From Rhabditoides inermis (taxonomy: Eukaryota > Nematoda > Chromadorea > Rhabditida > Rhabditidae), in the NCBI GenBank assembly GCA_963966185.1, contig CAWZYM010000348.1:258501-322500 (forward strand): 64,000 nucleotides of DNA, written 5' to 3'. The notes below the pieces were generated by a model that saw only the letters and a program-made list of their open reading frames with translations, ran no database searches and was not told the origin of the DNA. The position numbers were made by a program, and so were the translations under genes. Within the stretch, counting starts at the first letter, position 1. Each line of letters starts with the position of its first letter. Of the stretch, positions 37,298 through 48,579 are shown in pieces.

Positions 37298-38561
37298 AGA
37301 TTTGTTTTTTTTCTCATGAATCATGTTAGACCTGGTGGGTAAACAACAGTACAGAGTGCAGAGGGTAGCGATGCAAAGAATTTATTGTGCGGATACATTG
37401 CAACTTGTAGTGTATAGTTTGGTTACTTTTCGCCACCGTTCTTACCATATCTAGGCCTTGATGTGCTACTGAAACATGGAAACGTCTAGAGCGATGTGTC
37501 ATAGTCATTATGAGTTCACGTCAGTTGAAGAGTCGTCTCTTTTTGCACACACTCATCTGTGTCCTGACGTTCTCAGACCCCAATTTGATTTCCTTATCGC
37601 GGAATCTGCATTCTAATTTGTTTATCATTTCTCGATTACGGCAACCAATGGCGGTGGTTCAACTGGTATTTGAATGCGTCTCGAAAGTACCTTGTCGTCC
37701 TTTCGCAGTGAGGAGTCAGTGTGGCTGCGATGCGTCTTCTTGGATGGTGCCTCCTCTCCAGAGGACCTTCACTGCTGAGGTACCCGCCCGCCTTCTTCAC
37801 ATACCTCGCTTCCCCTGTGTCTCACACCACCGACAGTGTCCTCCCCCCTTCCCGAGAGAGTGCTGTCTGGTCTCTTTCTCTCTGGGTGATTCCCCGGAGT
37901 CCGTCTCCGAACCGTTCGGACTCCTCGTTTTTTGATGACTAATCGATACCTAATCGAGAATCAATCGATAGTCGATCGATAATCGACTGATAACTATGAT
38001 CATGATCCCAACTAGTTACGCTGGTCACGCCTGGATTGGCCAGTTTCACCTACTCTAGATGGCGCCTCAGATACATACCCCGCTTGATAAGCCAATCGCT
38101 AATCGATCGATACATAATCGATAATCGATCGATAACTATGTTCCCATCAGTGTCGCTAGAGATTCCCTATCGACGCCCCACCGCTCTCTCAATCCCAGCA
38201 GTGCCGAATGAACGCGCGGCCGCATTGTCTTTTCTAAACACGCGTGATATTTCGGGATTCCCGAATTCGACCCACTTGCGTTCTTTTCTCACGTAACTTC
38301 GGTAACAGCGTGGTGTGATGGAATTGGAATGACGGCCACATGCCGAGACTATTCCGCGAGTGAAATCACGCAGATGCGCCGGGACCAGGCACTGGCTCAA
38401 ACCGAGAGTGATAAATAATAAACGCAACATAATAATTGCGATAACAAACAAAACAAAAAAGGGGGTGAGACAGAGAGAAAGACAGAGAGATAAAAGATAA
38501 AAGCCGTTTCGGGTGTAAAACGCTATACGGCAAAACTTTGTCCCTCCCACCCTCCTTTCAG
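37298..38561 (+). promoter_or_regulatory. Upstream region of the prominin-like gene
   Basis: It contains a plus-strand frame 37721-37942 starting MAAMRLLGWCLLSRGPSLL, a possible 5' exon with a hydrophobic start, but I could not phase it to the next exon. ATCGAT-rich clusters lie at 37938-38000 and 38095-38135. The first exons and the promoter of the prominin-like gene should lie here. Confidence 0.4.
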
Positions 38562-41500
38562 TGTCGTCTCCCTGTTTCTTCTTCTCTCGCCATTTATCGT
38601 CTCTGCCAGGAAGAGACCAGCCGAGACCGAGACGCCGGCTCAACGCATCGCCCGGTTCAAATCCGAGATAAGTGGAATATCCATAGTTGGACATCATTCA
38701 CTTTTTTCTTTTTTGAAAACTACTGTGCGTACAAGGACGTCTCTCGAGTGGCGAGCGACGAACTGTGGGAGGGAGAAGAGCTGCCTGTGGAAGTGGAACT
38801 GAAGGATGACAAGCACATCGTCAATCTGGTCAAGGTTCGAGAGACACTATTCCAATCTACACGCGGACTTTAGAATGTCATGAAAATACCAGTAAACAAG
38901 TGGAAAATGAGCCAGTTCTTTGAGCAGTTCTCCACCAACAGTGTCTTTGTAAGTTGTATTTCACCTGTTCATTTGTTTCATCATCTATTTTAGACTCTTC
39001 ACATGTTGATCACGGCTCTGTCTGCAATTTTAGTCCTCCTCTTCACAATAGCTGCAGTATACTGTATGGTGAAAAAGTTGTCTCCTGTGAATGGTCAGAA
39101 AGTGGATTCGACAGTGCAGAAGAAGAGTAATGAGACTCATAAGAGTGCGCAGAACAAGTCTCAGGAAAAGACGAGGACACCGGCGGGCGGGGATCAGTAC
39201 GAAGATATCGGTACGTACGTGCGTACATACGTGCGCAGATTGATTTATAGTCGCAGGTCCTGACGCGGGTCCGCCGCCGCAGCTCGCACCCTTTCTCCCT
39301 TTTGACGAGTCGGTAACGGACCAACAACCAAAGGGACCTTCTAAGGAGGAGAAGAAGGGGACCTCTAAAGGAACCTCTGAGAAGAAGGGGACCTCTAAAG
39401 GAACCTCTGAGGAGAAGGGGATCTCTAAAGGAACCTCTGAGAAGAAGGGAACCTCTATCGAGGATCAACAACCGAAGGGAACCTCTAAGGAGGAGAAGAA
39501 GGGAACTTCTAAAGGAACTTCTGAGGAAAAGGGAACTTCTAAAGGAACTTCTGGGGAAGAGAATAAGGGGACTTCTATCGAGGAGAAGAAGGGAGACGAG
39601 AAGAAATCGAAGAACAACGACAACTGGGCGGAAATATCGAAGGCGGTGTTCGCGTCCGTCGCAGTCCCTGGGAAAGCTCCAGCGGCCGCGACGCCTTCTA
39701 AACGGGCACGTCATCTGACATGTGCCTCGTGCGCTGTCTGCTCCATCGTCATCGTTCTCTTCGCTCTCTCGCTGTTCCTCTTTGTTGTATCCGTCGTTGA
39801 CTTCTTGCGTTTCACTGGTGACAGGGATCACCTGGTGCAAGATCAGTTGAATGGTATCTCGATGACTGACTTACATCATATCCTCATTTGCATATTTAGC
39901 TGTCAAGGGTGAGCTCATGTGGAGCGCTTGTGTGACGCAAAAGGTTACCGAGAAAAGTATGGATACTCTGAAAACCGACCTCGATAAAATGAAGGTTTGA
40001 ATGCAATATCAACAACTGGTTAATTGTTTCTTCTAGCAAAACGAAATTCCCGGACATCTCTCGAGTATAGAAAGGAATGTCACAGCTGTTTACAAAGTAG
40101 GTTGCATGTAGCATTTCATTGGGTTATTTTGCTATTTTCTCAGTCTTTCATCGCCACAATGGATTCTAATAAAAACGTCAATGATAAGAAGACAAAGCTC
40201 TACAACATCAACATAGCTATTATCAAGGTAGCATTGTGAATTGAATAAATGAAACCCATAAGTTTAGAATTATATTATTGATCAAACTATTCCGGAAGTA
40301 ACTGAATTGAATAGATTTGAATCTATCGTGACCGCTCTTATCCGGTTCGCTAGCAATCCGTGGGACGCTTTCGGGGTATTGTACAAACAACATCTATGGA
40401 TCTCACAAATCCCTATTTCAGTCTAACGCAGCATCGAAACTGAATGTTCACATGGCCAATCTGGCTGCTGCCGAAAAACGAAGAATTGGGGCAATCTCTC
40501 TGAAAGTATCAACCCATGCCCAATTCTATATGGATATGGTAGCTTCGAAAATTGACGAATTGGAATCGACGAAAAATCACTACAAGCATGTAACCATCTC
40601 TTCTACTTTTCTCTATTTTCTCCGTACTTTTAGATTCTGAATTCGGCCGGTCTCTCTTCTATTCACATCAGCACGTACATTGGATTCGGATTGTTCGTTG
40701 TTCTTTTTTTCTTGGCAATCGTCAACGGATGTATGTTGCGCAAAGCGAAGGGACTCGCCAACTCCAGATATCCTCCGGAAAATATAGAAACCCAAGTCCG
40801 CAAACTCCGCAAACTCCAGAAACCTAGATGGCAACTCGTCATAGCTATAATGGTTGCATTCTTAGCTATCATTCCAATGATTGCTCTCAAGTGCGTTTGA
40901 ATTCTGTTTCTGTAGTACATGTCATGTGTTAATTGAACAGTTTAGTGCGAATCCGGTGGTTGATTTGCAATCAGGCTGCAAGTATCTCAACACCAATATC
41001 GGAAAAGTTGCCAACATTGCAATCAAGAACTCTGGTGACAAAGTGAACATGTTGAATAGCAAGTATGTTGACGATTATTATCGATTGATATGGTTCAATT
41101 ATAGAACTACGGTGGCTCAGTGCAATGGACTAGAAACCGGAAGCAAAACCTACGGAACAGTTTTCGAACAAACCATCGACAAAGTGATTCAAGAAGGTTG
41201 GTTTTCTATATAGAAATTTCATTTGAAATGTTATTGTTAATGTTATTCTAGAAATGGATCGACAGAAGAAAGCAATTGTGGCAGAAGCAGACCTCGTCTT
41301 GACTATTGATTCGAATTTCATTAATGCACTGAAGACTATGGAGGCTGCCGTTCAGGTGTTTTAAACATTCAAGCTCAGATAGAAGGACAGAATTGATATA
41401 CACTTCAGAAAGCTAACGACGACTATATGATAGAAATCCAGAATCTTCTCGATGTGAAAACGAATGATTGTGCTAACGATGCCCAACTGAAAATATTTTG

Positions 41501-42856
41501 TGAACTTGATAAGACCAAAGTTACTGCTTCATTCTTTCCCTTCGTAGTAGAGTTTCGTTCGGCTGCCGAAATGACGACCGAAAACACGTCATTTCGGCGA
41601 ATGATCACCGATTTCGGAATTTTCGAAACGGCCGATTCCGAAATCCGATCTGTTCGGCAATGACCGAACCGACGTTTCGGAAACCTTTTCGGAATCGTTC
41701 GGCGCGGCCGTTCCTTTCGGCAGCGTTTTTCGGAATTGCCGAAAAATATTAGAATAATCTCTGGAATGAGGGATTTTCGCATGACTCGACCGTGTTCTCG
41801 AGTTGATAGTGGGGAATGAGTGAGCCATCGGTCAGTTACATTTCATCAATATTATGCAAATGTGTTTTTCGGAATTTCCGAAATGGCGCGGCCCGAGTTC
41901 GGTCATTGCCGTTTCGGCGCGCGCCGAACACGCGGTCGTTCGGTTCGGAAATTCCGAAAAGTGTTCGGTTATTTCCGAAACGGAAATTTCGAAATCGTCA
42001 TTTTTCGAAAATGACCGTTTCGGAAATCGAACGAAACTCTACTTCGTAGCATTGCTTCAAATAGAATTAAACAACCAGGTAAACACTACAAATAATTTCT
42101 TCTCTAGCCTTCCTATGCGTTCGCGAATTCAGAAAATGTTCTTCCGCGAAAATCCGAGTCCGTTGAAAGACTTGGCTGCTAAGCTGAAAGAAGTTCAAGA
42201 CGACACACTTTTCCGAAACCACATCAATGCAAGCGTGGCACATGCAATTGATACAGTCGGAAACAAACTCAAGGTTCAGTTTGTTGGGTTTCTCCGGAAA
42301 ATGAGATGTTCAGAAGGAATATGGGCAGAAGTTGAACAAGGCTTGTGCGCTGAACAACATCTACTACAATACGATTCGAGCAGCCTGTGCGCCCATTGAC
42401 CGACCCTACAATGCGGTGCTGCGAGTCAACTGTGAGTAGACGTACGGACACACACTTTTTCCTACCAAATGATGTTTTATTATCCGATTAGTCATCGTTG
42501 TTCAACTAAGATCGATTGATCGAACATACACGTTTTCCAACCACCCCATTCAGTTGTCCTTATGTTCGCCTTCCCCTGCCTCGCCCTCTTCATTTTCACA
42601 TTTGCCCTGCCCTTCATGGTCATAGAAGGACCCAAGACGGCGGCTGCAATCGACGTGAGGGTCCTCTTGATCCAGCATGGTCCTCTCCATTTAGGCGGCT
42701 CCACTTCCACCGGTTGAAATGGAAGCGGAGAGGGTAATCAACCTGAAGGGACCATTAGAAAAGGCCGATATGCCGGGAGTGACTGACGCAGACGCAATGG
42801 CAGCCGAAATGCCATCCCTGAAGAACAACCCATTGGCCCAAGATCCGGATGTCTGA
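38562..42856 (+). CDS. Prominin-like five-span membrane protein, copy 1
   Basis: Prominins bind cholesterol and sit on plasma-membrane protrusions. The topology fits: a Leu-rich secretory start (FLLLSPFIVSA), TM1 (LITALSAILVLLFTIAAVY), a cytosolic loop with repeated KGTS motifs, TM2 (CSIVIVLFALSLFLFVVSVV), a long extracellular loop, TM3 (IGFGLFVVLFFLAIVNGC), TM4 (LVIAIMVAFLAIIPMIAL), a second long loop with AQCNGLETGSKTYGT (prominin-like), TM5 (VLMFAFPCLALFIFTFALPF) and a short tail. First clear exons are 38562-38685, 38736-38834, 38874-38948, 38994-39210 and 39257-39853; about twelve more follow and the stop is 42854-42856. The first ATG is not located. A hAT-like element with 8-bp target duplication interrupts the coding exon at about 41550. 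Removing the element together with one target copy gives an open exon, but splicing at the GT and AG it carries would shift the frame. This copy may therefore be broken or a polymorphic insertion allele. Confidence 0.8.
39257..39853 (+). CDS. Prominin copy 1 exon with KGTS repeats and TM2
   Basis: This long exon encodes the cytosolic loop. The motif KGTSKGTSEE/EKKGTS recurs about ten times (39340-39580), making a Lys/Ser/Thr low-complexity tail between TM1 and TM2 that ordinary prominins lack. It then runs through TM2 into the first extracellular loop. The tandem duplication breakpoint falls inside it at 39695, so copy 2 has only its last third. Confidence 0.85.
41543..42044. mobile_element. 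hAT-like MITE inside a prominin coding exon
   Basis: TIRs TAGAGTTTCGTTCG and its inverse CGAACGAAACTCTA are flanked by an identical 8-bp CTTCGTAG on each side, the target-duplication length of hAT transposons. The interior of about 480 bp is full of TTCGGAA/TTCCGAA palindromic motifs and has no transposase. The second prominin copy has no such insertion at the equivalent exon. The target duplication itself supplies a GT on the left and an AG on the right. Confidence 0.9.
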
Positions 42857-43393
42857 ATCTTACCCCCCCCCCTTTTTTTTCTAAAGTACTTGCAACTAGA
42901 TATTCTACTTACTTGCAACTAGATATTCTACTCTAGTTGCAAATCACCTTTTACCAATGTTTCTTCTATGTGAATTTCGACGCCGGTGTGAATGAAGGTA
43001 TCCGTGGAATCTCGCTGTGTTACTTGTTTTGGGGATACGGATACGATTTTCACACATATTTACATTCAATAAACCAGTTGAATTAGTATATGTCTGCTAC
43101 AAACTCAGAAGCTTTTGCAACAAACGATATAAGGGAGCAACGGGCTGGGAAAGCGGGCTTTGTGAAGGGTATGCAGTCTGAGAATCTTCCGTCTTGGCTT
43201 TCTTTTTTCTTGCGCAACCTGGCCAGGGTGCGGTCCTAATGTGAAATCTCGCTCACATTCTACATTTCTCCATGTCACCTCGGAGAGAACTGATCTGATG
43301 ATCTCTCTTTGTTTTCTCTCGCCTCTTCTGTCATTAATTCGAACGCAGTGATGCTGATCTTGAATTAGCAAGCATGAATGATGATTTGATCAA

Positions 43394-43498
43394 ATGATTC
43401 AATTGACGTGTCCAACGAGCCTCCAGAAGTTCTATCAGACGTGTAAGAGAATCGACGAATGTTCGCCTCTCGTGGCTACGAGTTGCAGAGAACGACAG
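43394..43498 (+). CDS. Cysteine-rich exon, copy 1 (EB-module-like)
   Basis: The ATG at 43397 reads MIQLTCPTSLQKFYQTCK then RIDECSPLVATSC to a GTAAAC donor in phase 0. Cysteine spacing (C, then C, then EC, then SC) resembles small nematode extracellular modules. In this unit its would-be partner exon (45069 onward) is cut by the duplication junction and hits TAA two codons after its TC pair, so this copy probably cannot make the full protein. No signal peptide is visible. Confidence 0.4.
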
Positions 43499-43639
43499 GT
43501 AAACACGGAAACACCGAAACAAACAATTTGGTACATTATTTATCCTGCCCAAAACGCGTTCAAGGGTTGTACTCGATGGGGAGGTTCTTTCGGCGCACCA
43601 TTCCGTCGCCCTGGAACCACTCGCGGCGGAAGGTATCTT

Positions 43640-44780
43640 TTCACTTCTACGTTCAGAGAAACTGTGAACAATAGAAATATTTATTATTTATCGAAAATAT
43701 ACATATACAATAACCAACACGTGAAACCAATCGTCGAAAACGAAACGTGCGACCGACAACTTTTCGTAGTGTATGGGATTGCCCCCAGTCTGCGCGCCCA
43801 CTCCGCGATTACATCATTCTCCTGAGCGAGTGGAGTAGTGGAAATTATTCTGCTATCGTAACCCTAAGCGAGTGTTGTAGATCAAATTATTCTCCTATCG
43901 TAATCATAAGCGAGTGGAGTGAGTCAAATTATTCTGCTATCGTAACCCTAAGCGAGTGGAGTAGATCAAATCATTCTTCTATCGTAACCCTATGCGAGTG
44001 GAGTAGATCAAATCATTATCCTATCGTAATCCTAAGCGAGTGGAGTGAGTCAAATTATTCTGCTATCGTAACCCTAAGCGAGTGGAGTAGATCAAATCAT
44101 TATCCTATCGTAATCCTAAGCGAGTGGAGTGAGTCAAATTATTCTGCTATCGTAACCCTAAGCGAGTGGAGTAGATCAAATCATTCTCCTATCGTAATCC
44201 TAAGCGAGTGGAGTGAGTCCAATTATTCTGTTATCGTAACCCTATGCGAGTGGAGTAGATCAAATCATTATCCTATCGTAATCCTAAGCGAGTGGAGTGA
44301 GTCAAATTATTCTGCTATCGTAACCCTAAGCGAGTGGAGTTGATCAAATCATTATCCTATCGTAATCCTAAGCGAGTGGAGTGAGTCAAATTATTCTGCT
44401 ATCGTAACCGTAAGCGAGTGGAGTAGATCAAATTACTTTCCTATCGTAATCCTAAGCGAATGGAGTAGATAAAAGCATTCTCCTATCGTAATCCTAAGCG
44501 AGTGGAGTAAGTCAAATTATTCTGCTACCGTAACCCTAAGCGAGTGGAATAGATCAAATCATTCTCCTATCGTAAGCGAGTGGAGCGAATGTGCGCGCAG
44601 ACCGGGGACAATCCCATACACTACCAAATATACGAACACCTATTTTACATATTCGGTTCATTTTCAACATACATTATATTTATGAAAAGAGATTGTATTT
44701 TCATAAAGTTTCGCGTGCTAGTGCTAGTTGTAGTTAATTCACAAATTTTAGAGTGGTATGCATCTGAACGGAAGAGGATT
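43640..44780 (+). mobile_element. Minisatellite TIR element, copy 3
   Basis: The core 43767-44623 is bounded by TAGTGTATGGGATT and AATCCCATACACTA with GTCTGCGCGC-type subterminal sequence. About 18 units of the 42-bp pair lie inside, open in one frame for 198 codons (SEWSRSNH/SEWSESNY repeats). Flanks homologous to copies 1 and 4 extend left to about 43645 (TTTTCACTTCTAC) and right to about 44760 (GAGTGGTATGC). Confidence 0.85.
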
Positions 44781-44821
44781 AGATTTCATCAAAAAATCAA
44801 TCGATATTCACGCTATCTCAC

Positions 44822-44911
44822 CTTGATGTGGTAGGTGCTTGTCATCGTAAGGAGCGTTGAAGACAATCTTGGTTGAGTGTTGATATCTCCGGGAGCGACG
44901 GACTGAGCCAT
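44822..44911 (-). pseudogene. Major sperm protein first-exon fragment, copy A
   Basis: Reading minus from the ATG at 44911: MAQSVAPGDINTQP, then a small deletion shifts frame and the expected [12 protein letters not shown] appears in another frame, followed by a 2-base loss before TYHIK and a GTGAGA donor. This is the conserved start of MSP, the nematode sperm cytoskeletal protein. No second exon follows; the minisatellite element lies where the rest should be. It is a frameshifted 5' fragment. Confidence 0.85.
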
Positions 44912-45102
44912 GGCGAATGGATGCCGGCAGCCCGCCCGTCCTCCAGACATGCGAATAAACGAGTTGCGATCAGCGTGCGAACCAACGACCAAGACTGACT
45001 AATCGCCGCATTTCCAATGAGCTATGCAGAGTAGATCATTTTGCATATCCAAATGACATGTTTAGACGTGCCTGATGTCTGCGAACGGGTTCTACACGTG
45101 CT

Positions 45103-47756
45103 TCTAAACGGGCACGTCATCTGACATGTGCCTCGTGCGCTGTCTGCTCCATCGTCATCGTTCTCTTCGCTCTCTCGCTGTTTCTCTTTGTTGTATCCGT
45201 CGTTGACTTCTTGCGTTTCACTGGTGACAGGGATCACCTGGTGCAGGATCAGTTGAATGGTATATCACATCTCTTATAGTATAATCTCATTTGCACATTT
45301 AGCCGTGAAGGGCGAGCTGATGTGGAGCGCTTGTGTGACGCAAAAGGTTACCGAGAAAAGTATGGATACTCTGGAAACCGACCTCGATAAAATGAAGGTT
45401 GGCATGCAATATCAACAACTTGTTAATTATTTCTTCTAGCGAAACGAAATTCCCGGACATCTCTCGAGTATAGAAAGGAATGTCACAGCTGTTTACAAAG
45501 TAGGTTGCATGTAGCATTTCATTGGGTTATTTTGCTATTTTCTCAGTCTTTCATCGCCACAATGGATTCTAATAAAAACGTCAATGATAAGAAGACAAAG
45601 CTCTCCAACATCAACATAGCTATTATCAAGGTAGCATTGTGAATTGAATAAATGAAACCCATAAGTTTAGAATTATATTTTTGATCAAACTATTCCGGAA
45701 GTAGCTGAATTGAATAGATTTGAATCTATCGTGACCGCTCTTATCCGGTTTGCTAGCAATCCGTGGGACGCTTTCGGGGTATTGTACAAACAACATCTAT
45801 GGATCTCACAAATCCCTATTTCAGTCTAACGCAGCATCGAAACTGAATGTTCACATGGCCAATCTGGCTGCTGCCGAAAAACGAAGAATTGGGGCAATCT
45901 CTCTGAAAGTATCAACCCATGCCCAATTCTATATGGATATGGTAGCTTCGAAAATTGTCGAATTTGAATCGACGAAAAATCACTACAATCAAGTAACAAT
46001 CTCTTCTACTTTTCTCTACTTTTTCCGTACTTTTAGATTCTGAAATCGGCCGGTCTCTCTTCTATTCACATCAGCACGTACATTGGATTCGGATTGTTCG
46101 TTGTTCTCTTTTTCTTGGCAATCGTCAACGGATGTATGTTGCGCAAAGCGAAGGGACTCGCCAACTCCAGATATCCTCCGGAAAATCTAGAAACCCAAGT
46201 CCGCAAACTCCGCAAACTCCAGAAACCCAAATGGCAACTCGTCATAGCTATAATGGTTGCATTCTTAGCTATCATTCCAATGATTGCTCTCAAGTGCGTT
46301 TGAATTATGTTTCTGTAGTGCATGTCATATGTTAATTGAACAGTTTAGTGCGAATCCGGTGGTTGATTTGCAATCAGGCTGCAAGTATCTCAACAAAAAT
46401 CTCGGAAAAGTTGCCAGCATTGCAATCAAAAACTCTGGTGACAAAGTAAACATGTTGAATAGCAAGTATGTTGACGATTATTATCTATTGATATGGTTCA
46501 ATTATAGAACAACGGTGGCTCAGTGCAATGGACTAGAATCTGGAAGCAAAACATACGGAACAGTTTTCGAACAAACCATCGACAAAGTGATACAAGAAGG
46601 TAATTTTTTTCACGAATCGAGATCTGAATAAATGTCGTTCTAGAAATGGAACGACTAAAAACAGCGGCAGTGGCAAAAGCGATCATCGACTTTTCCCTTG
46701 ATAGAAATCTCATAATAGAAATTAAGAAATTGGAGACTGCAGTGAAGGTGTGTCCTACCGTTTGATGAAACTGAAAAAGTACTGTTTAGACTGCTAGCGA
46801 CAACTATGAAAAAGAAATTGCTGAACTTCTGAAAATAAACGTAGACGAAGTTTGTCCCAACGAAGCCGGTGTGAATCCGAGAGATCAGAAAATTGTGTTT
46901 TGCAATATTGATCGAACCAAAGTCCAAAGTAACGCGATATTTGGACGATTGTATATACTTCAGCAAGACATAAACGCCCAGGTTTGATATTACTATGTGC
47001 TAACAATAATACCACATACTTTCCAGAAAATGTTCTTCCGCGAAAATCCGAGTCCGTTGAAAGACTTGGCTGCTAAGCTGAAAGAAGTTCAAGACGAAAC
47101 ACTTTTCCGAAACCACGTCAATGCAAGCGTGCGAAATGCGATTGATACAGTCGGAAACTCACTCAAGGTTCACTTTGTTGGGTTTCTCCGAAAAAAAGGG
47201 ACTGTTCAGAAAGAATATGGGCAGAAGTTGAACAAGGCGTGTGCTCTGAACAACATCTACTACAATACGATTCGAGCAGCCTGTGCACCCATTGACAGAC
47301 CCTACAACGCGGTGCTGCGAGTCAACTGTCAGTAGACACACCCAACTTTAACCACATTATTCCTGATTAATTGATTAAACATAATCAATCAAGGAATCGT
47401 GATTGATCAGACCAGCATCAGATTACACTCCTTTCCCAATCACCCCATTCCAGTTGTCCTTATGTTCGCCTTCCCTTGTCTCGCCCTCTTCATTTTCACA
47501 TCTGCCCTGCCCTTCATGGTCATAGAAGGACCCAAGACGGCGGCAGCAACTGACGTGAGGGTCCTCTTGATCCAGCATGGTCCTCTCCATTTAGGCGGCT
47601 CCACTTCCACCGGTTGAAATGGAAGCGGCGAGGGTAATCAACCTGAAGGGACCATTAGAAAAAGCCGATATGCCGGGAGTGACTGACGCAGACGCAATGG
47701 CAGCCGAAATGCCATCCCTGAAGAACAACCCATTGGCCCAAGATCCGGATGTCTGA
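45103..47756 (+). pseudogene. Prominin-like copy 2, 5'-truncated
   Basis: It starts mid-exon at the duplication junction, so it lacks the secretory start, TM1 and the KGTS loop. From TM2 onward the exons, donors and acceptors of copy 1 are all present and open, including the exon where copy 1 has the hAT-like insertion, which here reads VQSNAIFGRLYILQQ. The stop is at 47754-47756. Without an upstream exon or promoter it is likely a pseudogene, but no disabling lesion is visible downstream of the junction, so expression from a new start cannot be excluded. One mid-protein exon (46645-46980) is much more diverged than the rest. Confidence 0.75.
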
Positions 47757-48292
47757 ATCTTACCCCCCCCCCTTTTTTTTAAAGTACTTGCAACTAGATA
47801 TTCTACTTACTTGCAACTAGATATTCTACTCTAGTTGCAAATCAAGTTTTACCATTGCCTTGTCTTTGTGAATTGTGAGGCCGGTGTGAATGAAGGTATC
47901 CGTGGAATCTTGCTGTGTTACTTGTTTTGGGGATACGGATGCGATTTTCACACAGATTTACAATCTATAAACTAGTTGAATTAGTATATGCATGCTTTAA
48001 ACTCGGAAGCTTTTGCAACAAACGATATAAGGGAGCAACGGGCTGGGAAAGCGGGCTTTGTGAAGGGTGTGCAGTCTGAGAGTCTTCCGTCTTGGCTTTC
48101 TTTTTTCTTGCGCAACCTGGCCAGGGTGCGGTCCTAATGTGAAATCTCGCTCACATTCGACATTTCTCCATATCACCTCGGAGAGAACTGATCTGATGAT
48201 CTCTCTTTGTTTTGTCTCACCTCATCTGTCATTAATTCGAACGCAGTGATGCTGATCTTGAATTAGCAAGCATGAATGATGATTTGATCAAA

Positions 48293-48390
48293 TGATTCAA
48301 TTGACGTGTCCAACGAGCCTCCAGAAGTTCTATCAGACGTGTCAGAGAATCGACGAATGTTTGCCTCTCGTGGCTACGAGAGAACGACAG
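48293..48390 (+). CDS. Cysteine-rich exon, copy 2, pairs with TM exon at 49730
   Basis: Same exon as 43394-43498 but 6 bases shorter near its end, which removes a Ser-Cys pair. The GTAAAT donor is phase 0 and would join 49549-49602 (TCLMSANGFYTCCDALPD) and then 49730-49846, a membrane helix (IIGVVVGSIAAAVV) ending in a basic SVRRQR. The result would be a small single-span protein with a Cys-rich ectodomain whose intron contains a whole repeat element and an MSP fragment. The 5' end is unresolved. Confidence 0.4.
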
Positions 48391-48495
48391 GTAAATACGG
48401 AAACACCGGAACAAATAATTTGGTACATCATTTATCTTGCCCAAAACACGTTCAAAAATTGTACTCGATGGGGAATGGGGAGAAAGAAATATTTA

Positions 48496-48496
<1 letters not shown>

Positions 48497-48571
<75 letters not shown>
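48497..48571. repeat. (TA)n microsatellite
   Basis: About 37 TA units inserted in the left flank of minisatellite element copy 4; copy 3 has only ordinary AT-rich sequence there. Confidence 0.95.
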
Positions 48572-48574
<3 letters not shown>

Positions 48575-48579
48575 GAATA

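Larger units (their letters stand above)
39695..45100 (+). repeat. Tandem duplication, unit 1
   Basis: The unit runs from CTTCTAAACGGGCACG inside a prominin exon through the rest of that gene, its 3' region, a cysteine-rich exon, a minisatellite TIR element and a major-sperm-protein fragment to ...TCTACACGTG. Unit 2 starts again at CTTCTAAACGGGCACG at 45101. The two units look above 90% identical over prominin exons, with larger differences in the arrays and around the hAT-like insertion. Confidence 0.92.

Noticed and set aside
39043..39840. 265-codon minus-strand ORF rich in Leu/Ser/Arg
   Set aside because: It is the antisense of the KGTS-repeat and TM2 exon of the prominin-like gene.
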